Shown here: in pieces, positions 31,963 through 41,901 of the stretch
Layout of the letters: the number at the start of each line of letters is the position of its first letter
How positions within the stretch are numbered: position 1 is the first letter of the stretch
Source of the DNA: CAVCAD01 sp036653735
Lineage (GTDB): Bacteria; Bacillota_I; Bacilli_A; RF39; UBA660
DNA: 64,000 nucleotides
NCBI GenBank assembly: GCA_036653735.1
Contig: JAVVTI010000001.1
Location: 1 to 64,000, forward strand
Direction: 5' to 3'
Program-made: the position numbers and the translations under genes
The notes under the pieces: generated by a model
What the model was told of the DNA's origin: nothing
Seen by the model: the letters and a program-made list of their open reading frames with translations, nothing else
Databases searched by the model: none

Positions 31963-32247
31963 AAAATATCCTTTATACTTTAGAAAAAGTGATTGTATTT
32001 TAAAAAAAATAAACGTTTTTAAAGAATTTATTGTTTTTACTTGTAAATATAGAAAGAAAATTTATTTTCATAAAACATGATACATTACAAAAATGCAAAC
32101 CAAAGTATAAAAATTTATCATATAGTAAGACATTTATAATAAAAAAAAGAGTTGTATGAATTATAAGAGAATTTATTATATGAATTATGGTATTAGGATT
32201 ATTAAAATCTTGGAATTTAGCATGTTATGTAGAAACAAGGATAAGGA
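31963..32247. other. Leader of the virion operon without a host-type promoter
   Basis: No gene and no TTGACA/TATAAT pair with proper spacing. As the start of the late operon it is where a phage-polymerase promoter would be expected. Confidence 0.45.
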
Positions 32248-33192
32248 GTGATATTTATCGAAGAACAAAAAATAACTAAAGAAGGAGTTAGGATAAAAAA
32301 AGAGAGAGTTTCTCATTGTATTGATTGTATGAGAGATTATCCCATAAGTAATTTTTATCCATCAAAAGGTTTTTTTTTAGGAAATGCAAAAGTAATACCT
32401 TATTGTAAAAGTTGTTGTGAACAAATATTGAGAGAAAATTTAAAACGTTGTGGTACTTTAGAATCTGCATTATGGATAACTTGTTCTAAATTAGATGTGC
32501 CCTTTATAAAACGCGTCTTTGAATCAACTGTTAAATATAAAAATAATTATCAAGAAACAAGTGGAAAAGATGATTCAGACTATAATATTTTTGGTTATTA
32601 CTATATGTTTTTATGGGGAACTAAAAGTATGCAAAAGAAAGGGGAAGAATGGAATGATTTTAAAGCTACTGATGTTGCCATGGGAGAAATACAAGTTTTA
32701 AAAAAAAGTGAAGATGCTTTAAAATTAGAAATGGAAAAGTTTTCTCTTGATTGGGGTCATCGAGCAGATATTGAAGATTATCAATATTTAGAATATGAAT
32801 TTGATAGATTGACAAAAGATAAACCATTAAAACCACAAGAAGAAACATTATATAGAAAACTTTGTATTATTGAATTAGTAATGCGTAAAAAAGAGGAAAC
32901 AAATGAATCTACCAATGTAGAGCAATCTCAAATGTTAAATTTAATGAAAACTTTAAAAATAGATAATTTTTCAGAAGATAAGGACTTGTCTTTAGTAGAG
33001 AGAATGTTAGAAAATCAAATAGCAATTATTGAAAAAGAAAAACCATGTTTTCATTATAAAGATTTAAAAAAAAATGCTGATTTTGTAGGAAGAGGGAGAT
33101 ATTGGGAAGACCACGTTATTAGACCTCTAAGAAATTTATTATGTAATACTAAAGAATATAAAATAAAAAGAGATAACCAAGAGGAAATATGA
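32248..33192 (+). CDS. Putative terminase small subunit, zinc-finger type
   Basis: 314 residues, immediately before the large terminase (1-base gap). N-terminus has CIDCMRDYP and CKSCC, a zinc-finger-like pair that could bind packaging-site DNA. The rest is helical and charged. The start is uncertain: GTG 32248 overlaps the ribosome site AAGGAG, so a slightly later, non-standard start is possible. The call rests on position and the Cys pairs. Confidence 0.6.
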   Translation: MIFIEEQKITKEGVRIKKERVSHCIDCMRDYPISNFYPSKGFFLGNAKVIPYCKSCCEQILRENLKRCGTLESALWITCSKLDVPFIKRVFESTVKYKNNYQETSGKDDSDYNIFGYYYMFLWGTKSMQKKGEEWNDFKATDVAMGEIQVLKKSEDALKLEMEKFSLDWGHRADIEDYQYLEYEFDRLTKDKPLKPQEETLYRKLCIIELVMRKKEETNESTNVEQSQMLNLMKTLKIDNFSEDKDLSLVERMLENQIAIIEKEKPCFHYKDLKKNADFVGRGRYWEDHVIRPLRNLLCNTKEYKIKRDNQEEI

Positions 33193-33193
33193 T

Positions 33194-35053
33194 ATGGTTA
33201 CTTTAAAAGAATTAATTGAAGCTAGACGAAAAAAAGAAAATAAACGTAAAAAACCCTTAACGAAAGAACAACATGAAGAACAAATCATTGATTGGTGTGA
33301 TTTTTATAGGAAAAACTGGGATATTTATGCAGAACAAGATTTAGGAATAACAGCTCTTCACCCATTTCAAAGTATTGTATTATATTTAGCTGGAATATCA
33401 CAAGTGTTTTATTTTATGTGTAGCAGAGGAATGTCAAAATCGTTCCTATCTGCTTTAATTTCTTTTATTATATGTTTATTATATCCAAATTCAGAAATAG
33501 TAATAACAGCAACAACCATGAAAACAGCAAAAAAAATGGTTAAAAATAAAATGCAAAAAGAATTATGTGGAGATTATTCACCTAAATTAAAATATCTATA
33601 TGAACATGATTTAATACATTTTACGATAGGTGATGAAGATATAAGAGTTGATTTTAAAATGAATAATTCATGGATATTAGTTTTACCGGAAACAGATAGT
33701 TCAAGAGGTGAACGTGTAACTGGTCTTATATTTGAAGAATATCGACAATCAAAACCAAGTATTGTAAATTCAGTGTTTATCCCAATGAGAAGAGCGAGAA
33801 GAGCCGCATATCTATTTAAAGAAGAATTTAAAGAAGATAAAAGACTAATTGAAAATGCGCGGATTATTTATCTTACATCAACAGGTTATAAATTTGAACA
33901 TTTTTGGGAAACTTGGAAAACAGTAATAGATAAAATGTTTGACAAAAATAGTAAAACAAAATATATTGGATTTGCGGGTGACATTGTTACATCAGTGTAT
34001 CATAATCTAGTCACAGAAGAGGACTTTGAATTAGTAAAGAATGACCAATCCATTTCTGAAATGGAAATAGAAATGGAATATTATAATGTTCCACAAGGCG
34101 AAATAGAAGGTTCTTATTATTCTATGAAACAGTTTAAAGACAATAGTGTTATAGAAAATGGATTTATTCCCCCTACGTATGAAGAATTTGTAGAAAAATA
34201 TGACAGAGGAAATATTCCGTATTTTAGGGAAAAAAAAGATGATGAAATAAGAATTATTTATGTTGATTTTGCATTTTCAGATACTGTAATAAAGAATCAA
34301 GATAATGATAATACTGTAATTGGTTGTATGAGTGGATATCCAAACGAAGAAAGAGTAAGAATATTAAGAAATGTGGACTATATGGAAACATACAGTGGAG
34401 GAGATAAAGAGAAGTCTTTAAAGAGGATTAGAGAATTATTCTATCTTTATTGTGCTGATTATTTTATTTATGATAACTTAAACGGAGGGCAGGATAGATT
34501 TGTTGATTTATCTAAGCCATATTATCATGAAGAACTAGGTATTGAAATGAATGGATTTGGTATAAGTACTGAAACTAATATTACAGATGGTTTCTGTGAA
34601 GAAAATAAAGTTGCTAATTTATCAAATGGAGTGATAGATTCTAATTCAATACCAGTGTCAATTCCAGTTGTAGGGAGTTCAGAGCGAAATAATAATTATC
34701 ATATTGTCATGAAAAATTCATTGAAAAATAATACAATTCGATTTCTTATGGACGAAATAGAATTAAAGAAAAAATTATTAAATGATAAAGAATTTATGTT
34801 TATGGATAGTTATTCAAAATCTAGGAGATTAATTGGACATGTTCAAATAGACTTAATGATTAATGAAGCCATAAAATTAGAAAAAAAAATAGTTAAGGGT
34901 TATATTAAATTAGAAGAACCTAGGACTGGAACAAAAGATAGAATAGTTGCCACTGAATATGGTAATTATTTTTTCTATTTAAAAGAGTTAGAAATGGTAA
35001 AAAAAGAACAAGAAAATACAACGGATTTAGAAGATATACAATTAGTATATTAA
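33194..35053 (+). CDS. Terminase large subunit
   Basis: 619 residues. The ATPase shows a Walker A-like CSRGMSKSF at about 76-84 and Walker B LIFEE near 178. The nuclease half has YVDFAFSD (about 355) and later acidic residues (DNLNGGQD). It powers DNA packaging into the capsid and cuts the concatemer. Confidence 0.85.
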   Translation: MVTLKELIEARRKKENKRKKPLTKEQHEEQIIDWCDFYRKNWDIYAEQDLGITALHPFQSIVLYLAGISQVFYFMCSRGMSKSFLSALISFIICLLYPNSEIVITATTMKTAKKMVKNKMQKELCGDYSPKLKYLYEHDLIHFTIGDEDIRVDFKMNNSWILVLPETDSSRGERVTGLIFEEYRQSKPSIVNSVFIPMRRARRAAYLFKEEFKEDKRLIENARIIYLTSTGYKFEHFWETWKTVIDKMFDKNSKTKYIGFAGDIVTSVYHNLVTEEDFELVKNDQSISEMEIEMEYYNVPQGEIEGSYYSMKQFKDNSVIENGFIPPTYEEFVEKYDRGNIPYFREKKDDEIRIIYVDFAFSDTVIKNQDNDNTVIGCMSGYPNEERVRILRNVDYMETYSGGDKEKSLKRIRELFYLYCADYFIYDNLNGGQDRFVDLSKPYYHEELGIEMNGFGISTETNITDGFCEENKVANLSNGVIDSNSIPVSIPVVGSSERNNNYHIVMKNSLKNNTIRFLMDEIELKKKLLNDKEFMFMDSYSKSRRLIGHVQIDLMINEAIKLEKKIVKGYIKLEEPRTGTKDRIVATEYGNYFFYLKELEMVKKEQENTTDLEDIQLVY

Positions 35054-35076
35054 AAAATGAGAAAGGAGGAAAAATT

Positions 35077-36702
35077 TTGGAAGAAAAAGAAATAAATAAA
35101 ATGTCAGAGCAAGAAGTTATTGATGTGGTATCAATGGCAAATAATATATATTCAAATTATACAAATGGTAATTTTTTTGGCTTATTTACTCCAGATTTAT
35201 TAAACCAAAATTTGAACTCTTTAAATAATAATCCATCTATTCCAACTAAAATAACTTTGAATAATGCCCTAAAGAATTATAAGTATCAAGCAAATGAACT
35301 AAAAGCATTTTCTGAATATGCGGAAGTTTATGATTCTTTGTTCGGTAAAATATTAAATTATTATGCAAATTTACTTTCTTTTGATTTACATATCACTTGC
35401 AAAAATGCTTATCTAGGTGAATTAGATTATCAAAGTGAAGAATTTAAAAAAGATAAAAAAATAGTATATAAATTTTTAGATAATTTTAATGATAAAGATG
35501 AATTTTTAAAAGTAGTAAAGGAATTAATTAGGAGTGAAATTTATTATACATGGTTTAGAGATTCACAAGGAACATTTGAAAATACTGGTAATATTGAAAT
35601 TGAATCCATTAAAAAACTATCTTCATACACTCTCCAAATTATGCCACAAGATAGATGTAAAGTAACAGGAATGTGGGAAAATGGGTTATTATATGATTTT
35701 GATATGACATATTTTTTAATGGCTGGTGTTGATATAAATTCTTATGACCCATGTTTTAAAAAATATTTTGCAAATACTTTTGGCGATAATGTAACACCAA
35801 AATACAATCCGACTTCTAGCTTGAACAATAGAAATGGTACGTATGCTATGTGGACACAAACAAGTCCTGATGATTCTGCATGGGCATTTAAGTTTGATAT
35901 GTCAAATATGAATGCTGCCCCTTTTCTTTCTAGTATGATTAAACAAGTTTTATCAACTGATGAAGTTGCAAAATTACAAATTGATTCAAATATGTTATCT
36001 GCTAGAGGTATTTTAGCTGGTCAAATTCCAATGTTGGATAAACAAAAAAGCGGACAAACAAAAAATGCTATGGCATGGGAAACAAAAACTTTGGAAAAAT
36101 TCATGCGATTAGTAAAAATGGGATTAACAAATAATTTAAACGCTGTTGCAATGCCAACAGAAACAAATGATTTTTATCAATTTGAAAACAAGAATCCTGA
36201 TATGCTTGGCAAACAAATGAAGATTTTTAGTGGAAATGGTGTAAGCGCTAGTAGATTGATTTATAGTGAAGATAAAATGAGTGAAGCAGAAATTCAAAAT
36301 GCAATTGTAACAGATTATAATTTAATGAAACGATTATATCCTCAATTTGAAAAGTTTTTAGGATTTTTTATTAATAAAAAAACTAGAAAATATAAATTTG
36401 ATTTTCATTATGACGGTTGTACTTATCCATTCATGAGAGAAAAAGCAAATAAAGCCTTGTTTGATTTAGCTGATAGAGGTATGGTATTAGATTCTAGTAT
36501 ATATTCAAAATGTGTTGATATGAAACCACAAGAATTTGATAGAGCATTAGAAGAAGGTAAATATAGTAAATGGACTGAAAACTTATTATCTCAACTTTTA
36601 AGTATTCACACACAAAGTGGAAAAGAAGAAACTGTTGGTGCACCTAAGAAAGAGAGCAGTGATTTAAAAGAGAGTGGTAGTGTTGCTAGGGAATATGATT
36701 AA
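35077..36702 (+). CDS. Portal protein
   Basis: 541 residues, TTG start after AAAGGAGG. It follows terminase and precedes the protease, the usual portal place. A long helical C-terminal half and the segment RLIYSEDKMSEAEIQNAIV fit portal proteins. It forms the 12-fold entry ring for DNA. Confidence 0.75.
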   Translation: MEEKEINKMSEQEVIDVVSMANNIYSNYTNGNFFGLFTPDLLNQNLNSLNNNPSIPTKITLNNALKNYKYQANELKAFSEYAEVYDSLFGKILNYYANLLSFDLHITCKNAYLGELDYQSEEFKKDKKIVYKFLDNFNDKDEFLKVVKELIRSEIYYTWFRDSQGTFENTGNIEIESIKKLSSYTLQIMPQDRCKVTGMWENGLLYDFDMTYFLMAGVDINSYDPCFKKYFANTFGDNVTPKYNPTSSLNNRNGTYAMWTQTSPDDSAWAFKFDMSNMNAAPFLSSMIKQVLSTDEVAKLQIDSNMLSARGILAGQIPMLDKQKSGQTKNAMAWETKTLEKFMRLVKMGLTNNLNAVAMPTETNDFYQFENKNPDMLGKQMKIFSGNGVSASRLIYSEDKMSEAEIQNAIVTDYNLMKRLYPQFEKFLGFFINKKTRKYKFDFHYDGCTYPFMREKANKALFDLADRGMVLDSSIYSKCVDMKPQEFDRALEEGKYSKWTENLLSQLLSIHTQSGKEETVGAPKKESSDLKESGSVAREYD

Positions 36703-36728
36703 ATTATAGAGAGGGAGTGATTTATTAA

Positions 36729-37250
36729 ATGTTAATTAGTAACGAAACAAGCGAAGCATTAGACATTTTGTATAACCAATACTTCAACTTAAATTCATTA
36801 TGTGATAATGCTGTTAGTTTTATGTTAAATAAATGGGCAATGGTGCAAGCAAATGATGTTATTCATCATAAATTATGTCATTGGTATCCGTTGGGCGCTG
36901 ATGAAATTTCTGAAATCAAAGATAATTATGATTTGAAGTCAATTCGTTCAGAACTACCAAAACATTCAGAAGAATATACTGATTTAAGGGAATTATTCGA
37001 TAGAATTTACATTGAACATGAAAGAACTTATGAAATGATTAAAATGGTAAACAAAATAGCAATAGATAATAATGACTTAAATGTACAGTATGCATTAGTT
37101 AAAGTGGTAAAGCATTTTAATATTATTATCGGGCAAATAATTACTCTTATGAATAAAGCATATCAAATGCCAACCGATTTTGATACATTTGATAGGCATA
37201 TTTCAAGTTGGGGTATTATCGGTTTAGACAATTGCAAGGAGTGTGATTAA
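36729..37250 (+). CDS. Ferritin-like four-helix protein
   Basis: 173 residues of regular helices with HHKLCHW and FDRIYIEHERTYEMI, the acidic/His pattern of ferritin-like folds. Such proteins occur between portal and protease in some clostridial phages; a capsid or metal role is unproven. Confidence 0.55.
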   Translation: MLISNETSEALDILYNQYFNLNSLCDNAVSFMLNKWAMVQANDVIHHKLCHWYPLGADEISEIKDNYDLKSIRSELPKHSEEYTDLRELFDRIYIEHERTYEMIKMVNKIAIDNNDLNVQYALVKVVKHFNIIIGQIITLMNKAYQMPTDFDTFDRHISSWGIIGLDNCKECD

Positions 37251-37421
37251 ATGGTAATTCGGGCAACTCCTAAAGATACCTCAAATTATGTAATAGCTGA
37301 TTCTGAATTAGCTGATATACTACAACGAAATGGATTCCACCCAAAATACATGGATATGGAATATTTGTACTTTGTGAGAACAATAGAAATTGAAAAATTC
37401 ATGATGGGTGGTGAAAAATAA
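37251..37421 (+). CDS. Small hypothetical protein, 56 aa
   Basis: MVIRATPKDTSNYVIADSEL; starts at the base after the previous stop and ends one base before the TTG of the protease gene. Tight coupling on both sides supports it. Unknown. Confidence 0.65.
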   Translation: MVIRATPKDTSNYVIADSELADILQRNGFHPKYMDMEYLYFVRTIEIEKFMMGGEK

Positions 37422-38945
37422 TTGAAAGATGTTAAAAAATTTAGTATTGATATAATTAATGATATTCCTGACAACGAAGATTTAGAATTTTCCATCGTTC
37501 GTATCAATGGTTTGTCTTGTGGTTATAATTCTCATGAGATGGAAATTTCAGAAGAGATTTTAAGAAGAGATGCTCAAAGTGTTTTAGGAAAGCCAATTGT
37601 TGTTAAATTAGAAAAAAACTGGATTGGGAAATTAGATGCTACTGACCATAATAAAGGTGAAATTGTTGTCGGATATGTTCCAAAAGATGCTGAAATTAGA
37701 TTTGTAGAAAGTGATAACGGAATATTTTGGCAAGTTGATGGAGTAATATTCAAACTTTATAGCAATGGAATGATTGATGTATTTCGTAGAGATGGGAAAA
37801 AATATGTGTCGGCTGAATTTACATGTACCTATGAAGATGAAGAAGAATCTATTATAAAATCCTATAATATTTGTGGCATAACGATTTTAGGAAGTGGAAT
37901 AAATCCATCTTGTATTGGTGCTGATGCTGAAATAATTAAATTTTCTGAAAAAAAAGCAGAAGAGTTCTATCATAAAAATAGCTCTATTATTGAATTGAGA
38001 AAGTTTGCCGAAATTTCAAAAGAGGGTAAAACATACAAAGTCAATAAAACAGAATTAAAAACAACTCCATGGAGTGAAATTGATAAAACAAAATTAAGAA
38101 ATACAATTATGAAAGCTAAGAATAAAGCAAAATTAGTAAAAGATGTATATGCATTAGTTGAGGAAGATTGGGAAGATAAACCTAGCAAATCTTTAAAATA
38201 TCCAATAATGCAATTAATTGACGATACTTTTTATTATAACGAAAATGGACTAAGTTCTGCTCTAGGTTATGCTAAGGCTGAAAATGAAACAGAAGTTATA
38301 AGTAAAGTTGAAAAAATATATAAAAGTTTGAACATAAATAGTGAGGAGGAAAGCAATAAAATGGTAGAAAACAAAGATTCAAAAATCAAAGAAGATAAGA
38401 ATGAAACTCCAAAAGAAGAGATTGCTGAAAAAGATAAGCTCAAAAACGAAAAATTATCAGACGATGATGATGATGAAACTGGTGATAATGATGAGGAAGA
38501 ACCCGAAGATGAAAAGAAAGAAAAATTATCGTCTGATGCAAATGTAGATTCAAGTGCTTATGCCGAAATGTTAGAGATTGAAGCAAAAAAGAACGAAGTA
38601 TTAGCAAAACAGCTTGAAGATAAAGACAATGTGATTATGAAATATGAAACAGAATTGTCTAGTTTAAGAAAGTTTAAAGACGATACCGAGGAAGAATTAA
38701 AAATGGCAGAAGTTACTAGTATGTTGTCAAAGGCAAAAGGTAAAATGGAAGAATCTGAATATGCTAAATGTGAAAAAGAGGGAAAAGAATGTAAATTTTC
38801 TAAGATTGATGCATGGAAGAATATGGTTTTTGCAAAAATTGGACAGACAACTCTAAAATTCAGTTCAAATGAATCAAAAGAAACTCATATGAGAATGAAC
38901 TTATTCCAAGATGAATCAAAAGATAATGAAAGTCTTTGGAATTAA
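37422..38945 (+). CDS. Prohead protease fused to scaffold
   Basis: 507 residues, TTG start. The first 180 residues look like a capsid-maturation protease domain (VRINGLSCGYNSHEMEISEE, later YVSAEFTCTYEDEE). Residues about 314-507 are highly charged and coiled-coil, as in scaffolds. An internal start at 38361 lies in phase behind AGGAGG, so a separate scaffold is probably also made. Confidence 0.75.
   Translation: MKDVKKFSIDIINDIPDNEDLEFSIVRINGLSCGYNSHEMEISEEILRRDAQSVLGKPIVVKLEKNWIGKLDATDHNKGEIVVGYVPKDAEIRFVESDNGIFWQVDGVIFKLYSNGMIDVFRRDGKKYVSAEFTCTYEDEEESIIKSYNICGITILGSGINPSCIGADAEIIKFSEKKAEEFYHKNSSIIELRKFAEISKEGKTYKVNKTELKTTPWSEIDKTKLRNTIMKAKNKAKLVKDVYALVEEDWEDKPSKSLKYPIMQLIDDTFYYNENGLSSALGYAKAENETEVISKVEKIYKSLNINSEEESNKMVENKDSKIKEDKNETPKEEIAEKDKLKNEKLSDDDDDETGDNDEEEPEDEKKEKLSSDANVDSSAYAEMLEIEAKKNEVLAKQLEDKDNVIMKYETELSSLRKFKDDTEEELKMAEVTSMLSKAKGKMEESEYAKCEKEGKECKFSKIDAWKNMVFAKIGQTTLKFSSNESKETHMRMNLFQDESKDNESLWN
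38361..38945 (+). CDS. Nested scaffold product from an internal start
   Basis: ATG 38361 (MVENKDSKIKEDKNE) is in frame with the protease gene and has AGGAGG 11 bases upstream. The 194-residue product is the acidic coiled-coil part alone. This resembles the C/Nu3 arrangement of lambda. Confidence 0.65.
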   Translation: MVENKDSKIKEDKNETPKEEIAEKDKLKNEKLSDDDDDETGDNDEEEPEDEKKEKLSSDANVDSSAYAEMLEIEAKKNEVLAKQLEDKDNVIMKYETELSSLRKFKDDTEEELKMAEVTSMLSKAKGKMEESEYAKCEKEGKECKFSKIDAWKNMVFAKIGQTTLKFSSNESKETHMRMNLFQDESKDNESLWN

Positions 38946-38979
38946 TAATAATAAAAAATAAAAGGAGATGTAAAAAATT

Positions 38980-39519
38980 ATGGCAAATACAGTAATGATT
39001 ACAACAAGATGCGCAAATGAAAATGTAGATTCTTACAATAGAAAGGCAAAATCAGTAACTGATGTAATGAACGGAGCACCATTAACACTAACTTTCCCAA
39101 AAATCAGAGGAGATGAGGTTTTTACTGCAACCACTGCCGCCGCTGGTGCTAAAAACGTGTACTTAGCTTATTCACCAGAAGTGAATAAATTAGTAGTTGG
39201 ACAAGTATGGGGTGGGGAAGACCCAAGAAATTTCACAAATTTGAAAGAAATTCCGTTTGATTGCTTTAAGCCACAAGTAGGAGATATTATTCAAGTAAGC
39301 AAAGAGTTCTTTATTAGTGCTAAAGACCCTGATACCGTAACAAATTCTACAGTTGTTGAGTTAGTTTCGGGAGGATTTGAAAGCAAAGTATCTGCTACGG
39401 CTAGTTATGGTGGTATTAGCTTTAATATTGGAAGAAAAGAACCAATTGTAATTGCAAGTAAAAATGTTCTTACAAATGAACAAAATGACGCTTATTTACT
39501 TGAATGTACTCAAAACTAA
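38980..39519 (+). CDS. Putative capsid decoration protein
   Basis: 179 residues, beta-rich, GGAG before ATG, directly before the major capsid gene. Rich in small residues (TAAAGAKNVYLAYSPE). The decoration call rests on position and composition. Confidence 0.55.
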   Translation: MANTVMITTRCANENVDSYNRKAKSVTDVMNGAPLTLTFPKIRGDEVFTATTAAAGAKNVYLAYSPEVNKLVVGQVWGGEDPRNFTNLKEIPFDCFKPQVGDIIQVSKEFFISAKDPDTVTNSTVVELVSGGFESKVSATASYGGISFNIGRKEPIVIASKNVLTNEQNDAYLLECTQN

Positions 39520-39540
39520 TTAGAAAAGGAGAGAATAAAA

Positions 39541-40635
39541 ATGATAAAATTACCTATGAACGTAATTAATTTTTCGGGTGGGGAGACAAAACCATACGAA
39601 CAAATGAAAGATTACTTTTTTCACTATATGAGTGAAGTTGCTAATAAAAATTTAGGAACTTATGAAAAGGGAGTATCTCTTTCTACCAAAGAGGACAATA
39701 TGAATACTGTTTTATTGTCTGAAATTAACAGAATTTCTGGACAAACTATGCCAGAGGGAGTATCTTTTGAAGCATGGTCTAAAAATCCAATGATTGTATG
39801 GGCATCTTTTCAGACCGTAGGAATGATGATTGACGCAATTTTGCCAGAAACAATTATTCGGTCTATTGGAATTTATACTGATTTAAAACCAGTAGATTAT
39901 GGCGAAACCGCTACATTTGATATTATGCCGAACTCTTTATTTACAGTTTCAAAATCCTCTAATGCACAGAGAACTGCATTTAGACAGAAACAATTTAAGA
40001 CTTCTGCAACTCTTACACCAGAAAATCATGCTATGACGGTTATGGTTTCTTTGTATAAAGTATTGAGTAAAAAGGAATCTTTAGCTGAATTTGTAAGAAA
40101 AGCCGTAATCAGTATGGAAACAGAAATGACAAAAGATGCTTATGGTGCTTTGACCACTCTTGTTTCAAACGCATCTTTCCCTAAAGAACTACAGAAAACT
40201 GGATATACACAAGATGCTTTATTGAATCTTTGCGAAATCACAACTTCGTATAATCAAGGTCAAAAAGCAACTATTGTTGGAACAACAACTGCTGTAAGTA
40301 AGGTTCTACCGTCTGCAGCAAATGGCTATAGAATTGTTACTCAATCTGAAAATATGGGCATTCAGCTAATCAAGAATTTCTTTGATTATGATATCCTTGT
40401 ATTACCACAGGTTGCAACAGGTATTAATTATGGTCTAGCACTTGATGATACTAAACTTTATACTATTTCTACCTCTACGGATAAAATTATTAAGGGCGCA
40501 TTAGAGGGCAATTCTATTACAAATACTAATGATTTCTATGATAATGCTGATTTAACATCTAACGCAACAATTAACAAGAGATGGAAATTTGAAGCAATTA
40601 GTAACTCTAAAATGGGTGTCATGAAATTACAGTAA
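39541..40635 (+). CDS. Major capsid protein, HK97-like
   Basis: 364 residues after a strong GGAGAG site; typical place and size for an HK97-fold coat protein. The mid-part SLYKVLSKKESLAEFVRKAV and the C-terminal INKRWKFEAISNSKMGVM fit coat proteins. It is followed by the hairpin/TTACATA module at 40645-40680. Confidence 0.75.
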   Translation: MIKLPMNVINFSGGETKPYEQMKDYFFHYMSEVANKNLGTYEKGVSLSTKEDNMNTVLLSEINRISGQTMPEGVSFEAWSKNPMIVWASFQTVGMMIDAILPETIIRSIGIYTDLKPVDYGETATFDIMPNSLFTVSKSSNAQRTAFRQKQFKTSATLTPENHAMTVMVSLYKVLSKKESLAEFVRKAVISMETEMTKDAYGALTTLVSNASFPKELQKTGYTQDALLNLCEITTSYNQGQKATIVGTTTAVSKVLPSAANGYRIVTQSENMGIQLIKNFFDYDILVLPQVATGINYGLALDDTKLYTISTSTDKIIKGALEGNSITNTNDFYDNADLTSNATINKRWKFEAISNSKMGVMKLQ

Positions 40636-40644
40636 GTTACTTTT

Positions 40645-40673
40645 TCAGGGGAATCTAAAAAGGTTTCCCCTGA
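40645..40673 (+). terminator. Hairpin directly before TTACATA, copy 1
   Basis: TCAGGGGAA pairs with TTCCCCTGA. No T run follows. TTACATA begins at the next base (40674-40680). Confidence 0.7.
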
Positions 40674-40680
40674 TTACATA
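40674..40680 (+). promoter_or_regulatory. Candidate late signal TTACATA, copy 1
   Basis: It immediately follows the hairpin and precedes AAAGGA of the next gene by 7 bases. Confidence 0.5.
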
Positions 40681-40705
40681 AATTGAAAGGAATCTAAAAT
40701 AAAAA

Positions 40706-41344
40706 ATGGAAGAAACAGTAAAAACAGTAAAAACAAAGAAAACCGTACCAAAAGAAAAAGAAGTTGCAAAAACAGATGACCTCAATAGTGATAAGATTAA
40801 AAAATTGGAAAAGCAACTTGCCGATTTGATGACACAACTCTCTCAACCAAATGTTGAACCATCAAAAATTGAAAAGCATAATTCAGACGATGAAATTACT
40901 ATTATTAGTCAGTGTTTAGGAGAGTTGAATTTAATTTTTGGTGATATTAAATCTCCTAATAACGACCACATTACATTGGAAAATTTTGGTGATATGGAGG
41001 TTATTTCTTTCGCTGAATTAAAAGATATTGTAAAATATAATAAGTCTTTTGTAGAAAAAGGATATTTTTATATTGTAGATGAATTGGCAGTAAAACAGTT
41101 AAGGCTTGAAAGATATTATAATAGATTGTTGAGTGTAGAAGATATGTCAAATTTATTTAACAATGACGCAAAATCAACTATTGAACTTTATAAATTAGCA
41201 AATGATGGACAAAAAGAAATTATTATTGACCTTATTTCAAATAGGATTTTAAACAAAGAAAAACTAGACGCAAATGTATTGGTTGAATTAGGGAAATTAA
41301 GTGGAAAAGACTTAATGAAAATGATTGAAGATTATTCAGAATAA
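40706..41344 (+). CDS. Hypothetical virion-operon protein, 212 aa
   Basis: N-terminal 25 residues are Lys/Thr/Val repeats (KTVKTKKTVPKEKEV), then a helix and an acidic body. It could be a late scaffold or connector accessory. Not recognised. Confidence 0.55.
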   Translation: MEETVKTVKTKKTVPKEKEVAKTDDLNSDKIKKLEKQLADLMTQLSQPNVEPSKIEKHNSDDEITIISQCLGELNLIFGDIKSPNNDHITLENFGDMEVISFAELKDIVKYNKSFVEKGYFYIVDELAVKQLRLERYYNRLLSVEDMSNLFNNDAKSTIELYKLANDGQKEIIIDLISNRILNKEKLDANVLVELGKLSGKDLMKMIEDYSE

Positions 41345-41410
41345 TACTTAAAGGGTTTAGTTCAAAATTCTCGTGTCTTTAGTTATACGAGGTTAATAGG
41401 AGGGGAAATA

Positions 41411-41884
41411 GTGGGAACTGATTTTGAAGAAATATATAATCTTGCTTTAATTACAATTCGTGATTATAAGATTGATAAGTGGGCGACTACGGATTATAAC
41501 ATATTTTTAAATCATATGCAAGGAATTTTAATTCGTTCAATCCCAAGATTTACAGGATGTTTGAAAAGTTTGAACTATAAATTAGATGTTGTGGTAGTTA
41601 TAGAGGGCATTCCCACTATTAAATCTTTTTTTGACAATGAACTAACAAATTTAGAAAAATCAATTTTGGCTGATTCAATGGTCAATACGTGGTTTTTTGC
41701 TGATATCAATGATATTACAGAAATAAATTTAAGTTTACAAGGCAGGGATAAAAAAACTCATAGTGAAAGTTCAAATTTAAAAGAAAAATCAGAATATTAT
41801 GATAGATTGAATGAAAGACTTTCACAGAGTATCAATGATTACCAATTAGAGGGGGATAATTTTGATGTTATCTTTGGCATCTAA
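41411..41884 (+). CDS. Putative head-tail connector, 157 aa
   Basis: GTG start after AGGAGGGG. Helical N-terminus and position between capsid and neck genes suggest an adaptor. ORF ends DNFDVIFGI. Confidence 0.55.
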   Translation: MGTDFEEIYNLALITIRDYKIDKWATTDYNIFLNHMQGILIRSIPRFTGCLKSLNYKLDVVVVIEGIPTIKSFFDNELTNLEKSILADSMVNTWFFADINDITEINLSLQGRDKKTHSESSNLKEKSEYYDRLNERLSQSINDYQLEGDNFDVIFGI

Positions 41885-41901
41885 TTATTTTTGGTGAATA
41901 T

